Part shown: piece after piece, positions 1 through 8,424 of the stretch
Numbering within the stretch: position 1 is the stretch's first letter
How the letters are laid out: each line of letters opens with the position of its first letter
Assembly: GCA_035506135.1 (NCBI GenBank)
Contig: DATJPY010000006.1
Coordinates: 1-64,000 of the forward strand
Reading direction: 5' to 3'
Source of the DNA: DATJPY01 sp035506135
GTDB lineage: Bacteria; Myxococcota_A; UBA9160; PR03
Length of the DNA stretch: 64,000 bases
Made by a program: the position numbers and the translations under genes
The notes under the pieces: model-generated
What the model was told of the DNA's origin: nothing
Databases searched by the model: none
What the model saw: the letters and a program-made list of their open reading frames with translations, nothing else

Positions 1-2
1 TG

Positions 3-44
3 TTGGAGCAGAACGCGTTGCTGATGAACGAGCTCAAGCTCTAG
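3..44 (+). pseudogene. 5' remnant of the sigma-54 activator linker, ending in TAG
   Basis: In the same frame as the next gene, these bases read LEQNALLMNELKL followed by TAG at 42-44. The peptide looks like the end of the coiled-coil linker that joins a receiver (or other sensor) domain to the AAA+ domain in NtrC-type proteins. After the stop the frame runs on as NVNLKSRLEQ, the usual continuation of that linker. I infer one ancestral gene cut by a single stop codon, either real or a base-calling error. The gene continues to the left of the window, so its sensor domain cannot be seen. Confidence 0.6.
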
Positions 45-47
45 AAC

Positions 48-1058
48 GTGAACCTGAAGAGCCGCCTCGAGCAGCACACCTATGGCGACCTCATCGGCGC
101 CTGCCAGGGCATGCGCGACGTGTACAAGCGCATCGACAAGATCGCCCCTACCGACATCTCGGTGCTCGTCACCGGCGAGACTGGCACCGGGAAGGAGCTC
201 ATCGCCAAGGAGATCCACCGGCACAGCCCCCGCGCCAAGGGGCCCTTCGTCTCCATCAACTGCGGAGCGATCCCCGAGAACCTCCTCGAGAGCGAGCTGT
301 TCGGGCACGTGCGCGGCGCCTTCACCGGCGCGCACGTCACGAAGCGCGGCCTGTTCGAGCAGGCGAACGGGGGTACGCTCTTCCTCGACGAGATCGGCGA
401 CATGGGCCTGGGCCTGCAGGGCAAGCTGCTACGCGTGCTGCAGGACCGCGAGATCCGTCCCGTCGGCGGCAACCAGTCGGTGAAGATCGACGTGCGCATC
501 GTCGCCGCGACGAACCGCGCCCTGCGCGACGAGATCGAGGCCGGCCGCTTCCGGCGCGACCTCTTCTACCGGCTCAACGTGATCCCGATCGAGATTCTGC
601 CGCTGCGGGAGCGTCCGGACGACATCCCGCTGCTGGCCGAGGCCTTCCTGCGCAAGCATGCGGGCAGCCGCCCTCGCCGGCTCACACCCGCCGCGATCGA
701 GCAGCTGAAGCGCTGCACCTGGGAGGGGAATGCGCGCGAGCTCGAGAACGTGATCGAGCGCGCGGTCGCGCTCTGCGATCGGAGCGAGATCGGACCGCAG
801 GACCTGCCGGTTCCCGGCGCGGGCGCCCCGAGCGCGGCCGACGCGACAGACCTCGTGCGCACCGCGAAGGAGCAGCAGCTCACGCTGGCGCAGCTCCAGG
901 AGCTCTACATCGATCAGGTTCTCGCGCAGACCGGCGGCAACAAGGTACGGGCCGCCCGCATCCTGGGAATCAACCGCCGCACCCTGTATCGGCGCTGGGA
1001 GCGGCAGGGCGAGCTCGGCGCACACGGCGCCGACGCCAACGACGAGGAGGATGCATGA
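48..1058 (+). CDS. sigma-54 dependent transcriptional activator (NtrC family, AAA+ and Fis HTH)
   Basis: Enhancer-binding protein that uses ATP to open promoters held by sigma-54 RNA polymerase. Counting from the GTG at 48, the AAA+ domain has Walker A GETGTGKE (43-50), the sigma-54 contact loop GAFTGA (90-95) and Walker B LFLDEIGD (111-118). The C-terminus carries a Fis-type helix-turn-helix ending INRRTLYRRW, which is the DNA-reading part. No receiver domain lies downstream of the GTG; the frame upstream is broken by TAG at 42-44 (see the separate remnant). The GTG has no clear ribosome site, so it may be only a restart or an artefact of the stop. The stop overlaps the next start by four bases. 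The sigma-54-like promoter at 4221 makes the downstream hydrogenase operon a possible target, but that link is inferred. Confidence 0.9.
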   Translation: MNLKSRLEQHTYGDLIGACQGMRDVYKRIDKIAPTDISVLVTGETGTGKELIAKEIHRHSPRAKGPFVSINCGAIPENLLESELFGHVRGAFTGAHVTKRGLFEQANGGTLFLDEIGDMGLGLQGKLLRVLQDREIRPVGGNQSVKIDVRIVAATNRALRDEIEAGRFRRDLFYRLNVIPIEILPLRERPDDIPLLAEAFLRKHAGSRPRRLTPAAIEQLKRCTWEGNARELENVIERAVALCDRSEIGPQDLPVPGAGAPSAADATDLVRTAKEQQLTLAQLQELYIDQVLAQTGGNKVRAARILGINRRTLYRRWERQGELGAHGADANDEEDA

Positions 1059-1579
1059 GCCCGGCGAAGCGCTCGACCCGTGCGACGAAGAAGACCCCCC
1101 GGCGCGCGGCGGCTCTGCGGCGCAGGGCCTCCGGAGCGAGCGGGGTGCGCTTCCGCAAGATCCTGGTGCCTCTCGACTTCTCCAAGCACTCGGATGCCGC
1201 GCTCGACCTCGCCATCGAGCTCGCGAGGGAGCGCGGGGGCGAGATCCATCTGCTGCACGCCTACGAGCTCCCGGCGGCGGTGACCATGGCGTACGGCGTG
1301 GCGGTTCCCCAATCGGTCTGGGACGGCATCCAGGAGTCGGCGCAGGAGCGCCTCGATCAGGCGCTCGCGCGGGTCCAGGCGGCGCGGGTCGCCGGCGTGA
1401 CGCACTTCACCACCGGTCCGGCGCCCGACGCGATCACGGCGGCGGCCGCCTCGCTGAAGGCCAACCTGATCGTGATGGGGACGCGTGGGCTCACGGGCCT
1501 CAAGCACGTCCTGCTCGGCAGCGTGGCGGAGCGCGTGCTTCGCACGGCCGCCTGCCCGATCCTCACGGTCAAGGCGTGA
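1055..1579 (+). CDS. universal stress protein, UspA family
   Basis: Cytoplasmic Usp-fold protein of 174 residues. The Usp domain starts near residue 30 (RFRKILVPLDFSKHSDAAL) and ends ILTVKA. The motif G-x2-G-x9-G-S at about 142-156 (GTRGLTGLKHVLLGS) marks the ATP-binding subclass. The first 30 residues are an Arg/Lys/Thr-rich tail not usual for the family. The ATG at 1055 overlaps the activator stop as ATGA, so the two are translationally coupled. Its role is probably stress or redox survival; nothing shows its exact function. Confidence 0.9.
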   Translation: MSPAKRSTRATKKTPRRAAALRRRASGASGVRFRKILVPLDFSKHSDAALDLAIELARERGGEIHLLHAYELPAAVTMAYGVAVPQSVWDGIQESAQERLDQALARVQAARVAGVTHFTTGPAPDAITAAAASLKANLIVMGTRGLTGLKHVLLGSVAERVLRTAACPILTVKA

Positions 1580-1590
1580 CTCCGACAGCG

Positions 1591-2058
1591 TCAGCGCGCG
1601 GGAGGGGATTCCGGCGATGGCTGGAGCGTCTGCAGGTAGGCAATGATCAGCTCGATGGTTCCCTGCCGCGCGATGTCCCGCAGCTGGCCGCTCGGGGAGC
1701 TCGGCGGGGGCGACTTCCCCGGCTCGCCCGGGTAGAGCTGCTCTCCCCAGACCGGCATGTCGCGCGGGCCGTGCGCCTTCACGTCGCTGCGGCCATCGAT
1801 GAAGTCGGCGATCCGGTCCGTCGGGAGCGGTCGACCGTACTTCTCGCCGAGCCGCGTGAGATCGAAGGGCTTGGTGGTGAGCACCATGGCGAGCGGCCCG
1901 TCGCCGCGGCCGTCGACACCGTGACAGCTCGCGCAGTAGCGCGCGTAGAGACGCGCGCCCGCCTGCTGCGGCGACTCCGCCGCGGGCTCCGCCGCGCGCA
2001 CGGGCTGCGCACCGAGCAGCGCGGCGGCAAGCGCGACGACCTTCGGAATCGAGCGCAT
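1591..2058 (-). CDS. periplasmic class I cytochrome c
   Basis: Small exported mono-haem electron carrier of 155 residues. Residues 1-22 form a signal peptide. CASCH (42-46) is the haem c attachment site and Met101 in RDMPVWGE is the likely distal ligand. A proline/serine-rich insert follows (PPPSSPSGQ) before the final helix (ELIIAYLQTLQ). The start at 2058 has an AAGGAG ribosome site; the frame stays open upstream but that part is not exported-protein-like. Convergent with the usp gene, 11 bases away. Its redox partner is unknown. Confidence 0.88.
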   Translation of the reverse strand: MRSIPKVVALAAALLGAQPVRAAEPAAESPQQAGARLYARYCASCHGVDGRGDGPLAMVLTTKPFDLTRLGEKYGRPLPTDRIADFIDGRSDVKAHGPRDMPVWGEQLYPGEPGKSPPPSSPSGQLRDIARQGTIELIIAYLQTLQPSPESPPAR

Positions 2059-2191
2059 CGCGGGCTCCTTTTCCACTGGGCGCCGAGTCACTGCGGCTCG
2101 TGCACGCCGGCACACCGAAGCTTCCCTTGCGTCGTGCGGGCGACGGAGGCTACCGCGGCGCTCCGGCAAGCGCACCGCGATCCGGCGTGAG

Positions 2192-3910
2192 ATGTCGCAC
2201 GAAGAGATCGCGGCGCACCTGCCCGAGGCACTCGCTCGTCCGTCCGCGTATCCCTCGGACGCCTCCGCCTCCGCCGGCATCGAGTGGGTCCAGACCCACC
2301 TCTCGCACGTCTTCCTGACGCACGATCGAGTCTACAAGCTCCGCAAGGCGGTCGATCTCGGCTTCCTCGACTTCCGCCGGCGCGCGGAGCGCAACGCGGA
2401 CTGCCTGCGCGAGGTGCGGCTGAACCGGCGCCTGGCCCCGGACGTGTACCTCGGCGTGGCACCGATCGAGCCCATGAAGGACGCCTACGGCGTCGGCGCG
2501 ATCGGGGAGTCGATCGAGCGAGAGGCGCTCGAGCACGTCGTCGTGATGCGGCGCCTGCCGGCGGGGCGCGATGCGCTCTCGCTCCTCGCGCGGGGTGCCC
2601 TGCACGCGTCGCACCTGGACGCCGTCGCGCGTCGGCTCGCGCGCTTCCACGTAGAGCATGGGCTCGGCGTGCCCAGCCCGTTCCCGCCCGAGACGTGGCT
2701 CGAGGCGGTATGCGCGCCGGTACGCGACACCCTCGAGCGCCTCGCCGCCGCGCCGGGTGGATTGCTGCGGCGGAGCTCGGTCGAGCGGCTGCGCGCCCGG
2801 AGCGATTCCTTCGCCACCGAGCACCGCGACGCGATCGAGGCGCGCCGCCGCGCCGGGCGTGCGGTCGATGGCCACGGCGACGTCCACCTGCAGCACGTCT
2901 GGTTCGAGCCGGGCCGCGCGGAGCCGCTGCTCATCGACTGCATCGAGTTCAACGACGCGCTGCGGCGGATCGACGGAGCGGCCGAGATCGCCTTCCTCGC
3001 GATGGACCTTCGCTACCGGAGCCGGCCGCGCCTCGCGGAGCGCTTCCTTCGCAGCTACGCGAGCGAGCGCGACGACTACGACGCCTATCGCCTGGTCGAC
3101 TGGTTCGCGAGCTACCGGGCCGCGGTCCGCGCCCTGGTGGCCGCACAGGCCGCCGTCGACCCGAGCATCGGCCCGGACCAGCGCGAGGCGGCCGCCGACA
3201 GCGCGCGCCGGCACCTCGCGCTGGCGCTGCGCCTGCTCGGACCGCGCCGAGGTGGGGCGCTCGTCGTCGTCGCAGGCGTCGTGGGGACCGGCAAGAGCAC
3301 GGTGGCCGGACGGCTCGCCGACGCCGTCGGCGGCGTCGTCATCGCGTCGGACCGGGTGCGCAAGGCGCTGCGCGGGCTCGAGCCGACCGACCGCGGCGGC
3401 GCTGCGGCGGGCCTCTACGCCGAAGGCGAGAAGGACGCCGTGTATGCCGCCCTGCTCGATCGCGCGGAACCCGTGCTGGAGTCGGGCCGCGTGGCGGTCC
3501 TCGACGCCACGTACGCGCGCGAGCGCCACCGTCGCGCCGCGATCGAGCTCGCGTCGCGGTACGAGGTCCCGATGTGGATCCTCGAGACCCGCTGCGACGC
3601 CGAGACGGCGATCGAGCGACTGGCCCTCCGCCAGGCCTCGGGCCGGGATCCGTCGGATGCCGGCCCCGCCCTGCATGCCCGGAGCGGCCGGGAGTTCGAG
3701 CCGATCCGACCGGTGCGCGGCGTCGAGCACCGCGTGCTCCATACCGACGCCGTGTCGTGGCGGAGCGACCTGCGCCACGTCAGCGCTGCGCTGCGTGTCG
3801 CAGCGCGCGGATCACGTCCTCGCGCGCGACCATCCCCACGAGGCGGCCCTTCTCGACGACCGGCAGGCTCTTCACCCTCGTTGCCACCAGCGTCTCGAGG
3901 AGGCGGGTGA
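2192..3910 (+). CDS. bifunctional aminoglycoside phosphotransferase-like / P-loop kinase protein
   Basis: 572-residue fusion. The N-terminal half is APH/choline-kinase-like: HGDVH near 227-231 is the catalytic loop and IDCIEFND near 247-254 stands where the metal-binding Asp is expected. The C-terminal half is a P-loop kinase domain with Walker A GVVGTGKST near 361-369 and a zeta-toxin/gluconate-kinase-like core (VLDATYARERHR). This architecture is common in Proteobacteria, but the substrate is not known. Recognisable sequence ends at SDLRHVSAAL (about 3800). The last ~35 codons are Arg/Pro/Ser-rich and run antisense through the end of the CBS gene, as if the original stop had been lost. No strong ribosome site precedes the ATG. 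Confidence 0.85.
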   Translation: MSHEEIAAHLPEALARPSAYPSDASASAGIEWVQTHLSHVFLTHDRVYKLRKAVDLGFLDFRRRAERNADCLREVRLNRRLAPDVYLGVAPIEPMKDAYGVGAIGESIEREALEHVVVMRRLPAGRDALSLLARGALHASHLDAVARRLARFHVEHGLGVPSPFPPETWLEAVCAPVRDTLERLAAAPGGLLRRSSVERLRARSDSFATEHRDAIEARRRAGRAVDGHGDVHLQHVWFEPGRAEPLLIDCIEFNDALRRIDGAAEIAFLAMDLRYRSRPRLAERFLRSYASERDDYDAYRLVDWFASYRAAVRALVAAQAAVDPSIGPDQREAAADSARRHLALALRLLGPRRGGALVVVAGVVGTGKSTVAGRLADAVGGVVIASDRVRKALRGLEPTDRGGAAAGLYAEGEKDAVYAALLDRAEPVLESGRVAVLDATYARERHRRAAIELASRYEVPMWILETRCDAETAIERLALRQASGRDPSDAGPALHARSGREFEPIRPVRGVEHRVLHTDAVSWRSDLRHVSAALRVAARGSRPRARPSPRGGPSRRPAGSSPSLPPASRGGG

Positions 3911-4205
3911 GCGGTAGCTCCGGCTCGACGGCGAACGGCTGGAGCGTCATCACGCTGCGCGCGGGTCGGAGCGCGATCTCGTCGTAGTGCGGCACGATCG
4001 ACTCGGGCGTGAAATGGAACGCGCGCAGGACGTCGAGCCGGCTCACGATCCCGACCAGCGCCCCCGCGGCATCGAGCACGGGCAGCGCCTCGAAGCCCTT
4101 CTGGTCGAACAACGCCTCCACCTCTGCGATCGAGGTCTCGGGCTGGATCGCGACGACGTCGCGCGTCATGACGTCGCGAACGCGGTACTCGAGGAACCGA
4201 TACAT
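3780..4205 (-). CDS. CBS-domain pair protein
   Basis: 141-residue protein made of two CBS motifs. The first is about residues 7-60 (VRDVMTRDVVAIQPETSIAE, PVLDAAGALVGIVSRLDVL); the second is about 80-137 (VMTLQPFAVEPELPLTRLLE, PVVEKGRLVGMVAREDVI). Such pairs usually bind adenine nucleotides and act as energy or redox sensors. The ATG at 4205 was chosen because MYRFLEYRVRDVM is a typical CBS N-terminus; an ATG at 4226 would overlap the divergent hydrogenase promoter. Its 3' end overlaps the kinase-fusion gene by 131 bases. Function beyond ligand sensing is unknown. Confidence 0.88.
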   Translation of the reverse strand: MYRFLEYRVRDVMTRDVVAIQPETSIAEVEALFDQKGFEALPVLDAAGALVGIVSRLDVLRAFHFTPESIVPHYDEIALRPARSVMTLQPFAVEPELPLTRLLETLVATRVKSLPVVEKGRLVGMVAREDVIRALRHAAQR

Positions 4206-4220
4206 GGGTAGGACCGAGCA

Positions 4221-4236
4221 TGGCACGCGGCGTGCA
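4221..4236 (+). promoter_or_regulatory. candidate sigma-54 (-24/-12) promoter of the hydrogenase operon
   Basis: TGGCACGCGGCGTGCA matches the sigma-54 consensus TGGCACG-N4-TTGCA at 11 of 12 fixed positions, the exception being G for the first T of TTGC, with correct spacing. It would start transcription near 4247, upstream of the plausible starts at 4259 and 4310. A sigma-54 activator gene lies about 3 kb upstream. Found by eye; no enhancer site was identified. Confidence 0.6.
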
Positions 4237-4309
4237 GATCCGTCAAAGGCACGGCATCATGCCCGTGCTCGGCGGGCCATACGTGGTGCAATCCGTCACA
4301 GACGAGACG

Positions 4310-5482
4310 ATGCGGCGCGATGCGCGTTGGCTCGATCGGCGCGATCTCGGACGCCTCCTCGAGGCATTGACCGCGAGCGGCTACGAGGTGCAGGGACCGG
4401 TCGTGCGGGACGGGGCGGTCGCGTTCGATCGCATCGAGCGGGTCGAGGATCTCCCGATCGGCTGGCGCGACGAGCAGGCGCCGGGCCGCTACCGCATCGA
4501 GCACCGGGGCGGCGACGGCGTGTTCGGCGTGGTGCACGGGCCGGGCGGCCTCAAGCCCCACGTCTTCGCGCCGCGCGAGCGCCTCCTGCAGATCGAGATG
4601 GGAGACGGTGCTGGACCCGGCTCCGGCTTCCGCGCCGAGCCGATCGAGCCGCCCGCCCGCCGCATCGCGCTGCTGGGCGTGCGCGCCTGCGATCTCGCCG
4701 GCCTCGCGGTGCAGGACCGGGTCTTCCTGGGTGACGCGTTCCCGGATCCCTGGTACGGCCGCCGCCGCGCCGGCCTGTTCCTGGTCGCGGTCGGCTGCAC
4801 GCGCTCCGTCGCCACCTGCTTCTGCGCGTCGATGGATACGGGTCCCGAGCCGCGCACACACTACGACGTGTCGCTCACCGAGCTCGAGGCGGCGGGGGGC
4901 CAAGGGGCCGGCTTCGTGGTTCGCGCCGGGAGCCCTGCGGGAAGGGAGCTCATCCTCGGCCTCGCGCTCCCGCCGGCGCCCCATTCCGCGCTCGAACGCG
5001 AGCGCTCGGGCTACGACGCCTGCGCAGCGGGCATGACGCGCAGCCTGCCGCGCGACCAGGTCCGTGACCTCCTGTACGCCAACCTCGAGCATCCGCGCTG
5101 GGACGAGGTGGCGCAGCGCTGCCTCTCGTGCGGAAACTGCACCATGGTGTGTCCGACCTGCTTCTGCCACTCCATCCGCGACGACCCGAGCCTGGACCTG
5201 CGCCGCTCCGAGCGGGTGCGGGAGTGGGACTCCTGCTTCGACCTCGAGCACTCGCAGATCCACGGCTTCAACTTCCGGCCCCGCATCGGCGATCGGTACC
5301 GCCAGTGGCTGGTCCACAAGCTCGCCGCTTGGGTCGACCAGTTCGACCGCTCGGGCTGCGTCGGCTGCGGCCGCTGCATCACCTGGTGTCCGGTCGGGAT
5401 CGACCTCACCGAGGAGGTGGCGGCGATCGGCGCGACCGGGCCCGGCGACGCACCGCCGCAGGCGGACGGTGGCGCGACGTGA
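4310..5482 (+). CDS. hydB: group 3b [NiFe] hydrogenase beta subunit (4Fe-4S electron-transfer)
   Basis: Iron-sulfur subunit that carries electrons between the [NiFe] module and the flavin subunit of a cytoplasmic NAD(P)-linked (sulf)hydrogenase. From Met 4310 there are two ferredoxin-like motifs: CLSCGNCTMVCP (about 271-282, followed by CFC) and CVGCGRCITWCP (about 350-361). A further Cys pair, CFCAS, lies mid-protein. The frame is open from an ATG at 4220 with a fair ribosome site (GGTAGGA), but that codon overlaps the -24/-12 promoter. I chose 4310 because MRRDARWLDRRDLGRLLEAL resembles family N-termini; 4259 is also possible. It overlaps the gamma gene as GTGA. Confidence 0.88.
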   Translation: MRRDARWLDRRDLGRLLEALTASGYEVQGPVVRDGAVAFDRIERVEDLPIGWRDEQAPGRYRIEHRGGDGVFGVVHGPGGLKPHVFAPRERLLQIEMGDGAGPGSGFRAEPIEPPARRIALLGVRACDLAGLAVQDRVFLGDAFPDPWYGRRRAGLFLVAVGCTRSVATCFCASMDTGPEPRTHYDVSLTELEAAGGQGAGFVVRAGSPAGRELILGLALPPAPHSALERERSGYDACAAGMTRSLPRDQVRDLLYANLEHPRWDEVAQRCLSCGNCTMVCPTCFCHSIRDDPSLDLRRSERVREWDSCFDLEHSQIHGFNFRPRIGDRYRQWLVHKLAAWVDQFDRSGCVGCGRCITWCPVGIDLTEEVAAIGATGPGDAPPQADGGAT

Positions 5483-6315
5483 GCGCCGCCACCGCGCTCG
5501 TCCCCGAGCCCGCCGAGATCGTCGAGAAGCGCTCGTTCGGCGCAGACATCCACGTCTACCGGCTGCGGCCGCTCGACCGGACCGCCCGGGCCCGCTTCGA
5601 CTTCGTGCCCGGCCAGTTCAACATGGTGTACGTACCGGGCGTCGGCGAGGTGGCGATCTCGATCTCGTCGGACCCTGACGACGAGGACCTCGAGCACACC
5701 ATCCGCATCGTCGGCCGCACCACCCGCGTGATCGCCCGGCTCGGAACCGGCGACGTGCTCGGGCTGCGCGGGCCGTACGGCAACGGCTGGCCGCTGCACG
5801 CGGCGCGCTTCAAGGACGTGGTGGTGGTGACCGGGGGGCTCGGCTGCGCCCCGGTGACCGGCGCCATCGACTACATGTTCCGGCGCCGACGGAGCTACGG
5901 ACACCTCACGATCCTGCACGGGGTCAAGAAGGCCTCCGACCTGGTGCACCGGGCGCGCTTCGAGTCATGGCGGCGAGAGCCCGACACCACGGTGCTGCTG
6001 ACGGCCGACCAGCCCGATCGCGCCTGGCGCGACCGCAGCGGCGTGGTGACGGAGCTCTTCGACGAGATCGAGCTGGAGCCTTCGCGAACCGTCGCCTTCC
6101 TGTGCGGCCCCGAGGTGATGCTCCGCTACGCGGTCCGCACCCTGCGCGGGCGCGGCCTGTCCGAGGATCGCATCTTCCTGTCGCTCGAGCGCAACATGCA
6201 CTGCGCCGTCGGCCTCTGCGGGCAGTGCCAGCTCGGGCCCGAGTTCCTGTGCAAGGACGGGCCGATCTTCCCCTATCGCCGCGTCGCGCGCTTCTTCGCG
6301 ACGCGGGGGCTGTGA
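5479..6315 (+). CDS. hydG: group 3b hydrogenase gamma subunit, FAD/NAD(P)-binding
   Basis: Diaphorase subunit of 278 residues that exchanges electrons with NAD(P)H. The N-terminal FAD barrel includes FVPGQFNMVYVPGVGE; the nucleotide-binding half has VVVTGGLGCAPV and FLCGPEVML. The C-terminus has the [2Fe-2S] loop C-x4-C-x2-C ... C (CAVGLCGQCQLGPEFLC), as in dihydroorotate dehydrogenase electron-transfer subunits and HydG of archaeal sulfhydrogenases. It starts with GTG in a four-base overlap with hydB, and two bases separate it from the small-subunit gene. Gene order beta-gamma-delta-alpha is diagnostic for group 3b. The symbol follows the archaeal HydBGDA scheme, not the radical-SAM HydG. 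Confidence 0.92.
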   Translation: MSAATALVPEPAEIVEKRSFGADIHVYRLRPLDRTARARFDFVPGQFNMVYVPGVGEVAISISSDPDDEDLEHTIRIVGRTTRVIARLGTGDVLGLRGPYGNGWPLHAARFKDVVVVTGGLGCAPVTGAIDYMFRRRRSYGHLTILHGVKKASDLVHRARFESWRREPDTTVLLTADQPDRAWRDRSGVVTELFDEIELEPSRTVAFLCGPEVMLRYAVRTLRGRGLSEDRIFLSLERNMHCAVGLCGQCQLGPEFLCKDGPIFPYRRVARFFATRGL

Positions 6316-6317
6316 CG

Positions 6318-7097
6318 ATGGCGCGCCCCACGCTCGCGGTGTTCAAGTTCGCCTCGTGCGACGGCTGCCAGCTGCAGCTCCTGAATCTCGAGGACGAGTT
6401 GCTCGCGCTCGCCGACCGCGTCGAGATCGCGAGCTTCCTCGAGGCGTCGAGCCGGGTCGGCGGAGGCCCCTGGGACGTCGTGCTCGTCGAGGGCAGCATC
6501 ACCACGGCGGAAGATGCGGAGCGCATCCACGGCATCCGGGGCGAGGCGCGGACGCTGATCGCGATCGGCGCCTGCGCCACCAGCGGAGGGATCCAGGCGC
6601 TCCGCAACCTCGCGGAGGTCTCCGACTGGAAGGCGAACGTCTACCCGCGTCCGGACTGGATCGACGTGCTCGCGACGTCGACTCCGATCTCGGACCACGT
6701 GCGCGTCGACCACGAGATCCAGGGCTGCCCGATCAGCCGGGAGCAGGTTCTGCGAGTGCTGGTGCGCGCGCTGTTCGGCGCGCAGCCGGATCTTCCGGTC
6801 ACGAGCGTGTGTCTCGAGTGCAAGCGGCGCGGCACCGTGTGCGTCGCGGTCGCGCGCGGGATCCCGTGCCTCGGCCCCGTGACCCGAGCGGGCTGCGGCG
6901 CGATCTGTCCGGCGCTCGGGCGCGACTGCTACGGCTGCTTCGGCCCCGCCGCGGATCCGAACCCGGCATCGCTGGTCCACAGCTTCGAGGCAGCCGGCGT
7001 CTCGCGCGCCGACGCGGTGCGCCGCCTGCGCCACATCAACGGCTGGCGCCGCGAGTTCCGCGACCTTGCCGACCGGCTGGAGGCGGAGGATGGCTGA
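6318..7097 (+). CDS. hydD: group 3b hydrogenase delta (small) subunit
   Basis: Small subunit of 259 residues; it holds the iron-sulfur clusters next to the [NiFe] site. The proximal-cluster motif SCDGCQ has Cys14 and Cys17, then GACATSGG and QGCPIS give the remaining ligands. Further Cys clusters (SVCLECKRRGTVC; IPCLGPVTRAGCGAIC; DCYGCFGP) would hold the other clusters. There is no Tat signal, so the enzyme is cytoplasmic as expected for group 3. It begins two bases after hydG and overlaps the large subunit by eight bases. Confidence 0.94.
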   Translation: MARPTLAVFKFASCDGCQLQLLNLEDELLALADRVEIASFLEASSRVGGGPWDVVLVEGSITTAEDAERIHGIRGEARTLIAIGACATSGGIQALRNLAEVSDWKANVYPRPDWIDVLATSTPISDHVRVDHEIQGCPISREQVLRVLVRALFGAQPDLPVTSVCLECKRRGTVCVAVARGIPCLGPVTRAGCGAICPALGRDCYGCFGPAADPNPASLVHSFEAAGVSRADAVRRLRHINGWRREFRDLADRLEAEDG

Positions 7098-8424
7098 GCC
7101 TCCTGGCACCCGCTCAGCCCGCCGGATCATCAGAGTTGGCGCGATCGCGCGCGTGGAGGGCGAAGGCGCCCTGCACCTCGTGGTCGAGAGCGGGCGCGTC
7201 ACCGACCTGCGGCTCGAGATCTATGAGCCGCCGCGCTTCTTCGAGGCCTTCGCGCGCGGGCGCCGGGCCGACGAGCTGCCCGATCTGATGGCGCGCATCT
7301 GCGGCATCTGCCCGGTCGCCTACCAGATGAGCGCGGTGCACGCGCTCGAGTCGGCCTGGGGCGTCCCGGTGCACCCGGGCGTCCGCGCGCTGCGGCGCCT
7401 CTACTACGCCGGCGAATGGATCGAGAGCCACCTGCTCCACATGACCTTCCTGGCCGCACCCGACTTCCTCGGTCTCGACGACGGCATCGAGATCGCGCGC
7501 ATCCACCGCGCGGAGGTCGAGCGCGCGCTCGCGCTGCGGAAGATCGGCAACCGCATCCTGATCCTGCTCGGCGGGCGCTCGGTGAACCCCGTCGGTGTCC
7601 GCATCGGCGGCTTCCACCGGCTCCCGACCGGCGCCGAGCTCCAGGCGTTGGCCGACGACCTGCGCCGCGCGCGCGGCGAGGCGCTCGCACTGCTCCGCTG
7701 GTTCGCCTCGCTGCCGGTCCCGAGCCGCCCGCAGGACGTCGAGCTCGTCGCGCTCCGGCATCCGCAGGAGTACCCGATGAACGAGGGGCGCGTGGTCTCC
7801 TCGCAGGGGCTCGACGTTGCGGCGGACGCGTTCGAGGACGTCTTCGAGGAGACCCAGGTCGAGCACTCGACGGCGCTGCGCTGCCGACTTCGAGCGCGCG
7901 GTCGCTATCTGGTCGGACCGCTCGCGCGCGTCTCGTTGAACGCGGATCGCCTCTCGCCCGCGGCTGCCGCGGCGCGCGAGGAGCTCGCGCACCGCTTCGA
8001 ACGGCCGGACCCCGCCTCCTCCGTTTTCGCGCGCGGAATCGAGGTGGTCCAGGCGATCGATGCCGCCCTCGAGGCGATCGTCCGCTTCGAGCCTCCGTCG
8101 CCGCGCGACGCGTCGCCGCCGGTGTCGCCGCGCGCGGCCGTCGGCCGCGCGGCCACCGAGGCGCCTCGCGGAACCCTCTTCGTCGCGGTCGAGACCGACG
8201 CCGAGGGGATCGTTCAGAGGCTGCGCATCGTGCCGCCCACGTCGCAGAACCAGGGCCAGATCGAGGAGGACCTGCGCGCTCTCGCCCCTTCGGTGCTCGG
8301 GCTGTCGGACGATCGCGCGCGCCGAGCGTGCGAGGCCGCCATCCGGGACTACGACCCGTGCATCTCGTGCGCGACCCACTTCCTGACGCTCACCGTCGAG
8401 CGGAGGCCGCCTCGGTGCGCGTGA
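7090..8424 (+). CDS. hydA: group 3b hydrogenase alpha (large, [NiFe]) subunit
   Basis: Catalytic subunit of 444 residues. The [NiFe] ligands are intact: RICGICP near the N-terminus (Cys71, Cys74) and DPCISCATH at the C-terminus (Cys424, Cys427, His430). A tail of 14 residues follows His430 and should be removed by the protease encoded next. Likely reaction: reversible H2 oxidation coupled to NAD(P). The start at 7090 (MAEPPGTRSA) overlaps the small-subunit gene; the stop overlaps the protease start. The Pro/Ala/Arg-rich stretch near residues 337-360 looks like an insert or flexible loop. Confidence 0.95.
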   Translation: MAEPPGTRSARRIIRVGAIARVEGEGALHLVVESGRVTDLRLEIYEPPRFFEAFARGRRADELPDLMARICGICPVAYQMSAVHALESAWGVPVHPGVRALRRLYYAGEWIESHLLHMTFLAAPDFLGLDDGIEIARIHRAEVERALALRKIGNRILILLGGRSVNPVGVRIGGFHRLPTGAELQALADDLRRARGEALALLRWFASLPVPSRPQDVELVALRHPQEYPMNEGRVVSSQGLDVAADAFEDVFEETQVEHSTALRCRLRARGRYLVGPLARVSLNADRLSPAAAAAREELAHRFERPDPASSVFARGIEVVQAIDAALEAIVRFEPPSPRDASPPVSPRAAVGRAATEAPRGTLFVAVETDAEGIVQRLRIVPPTSQNQGQIEEDLRALAPSVLGLSDDRARRACEAAIRDYDPCISCATHFLTLTVERRPPRCA

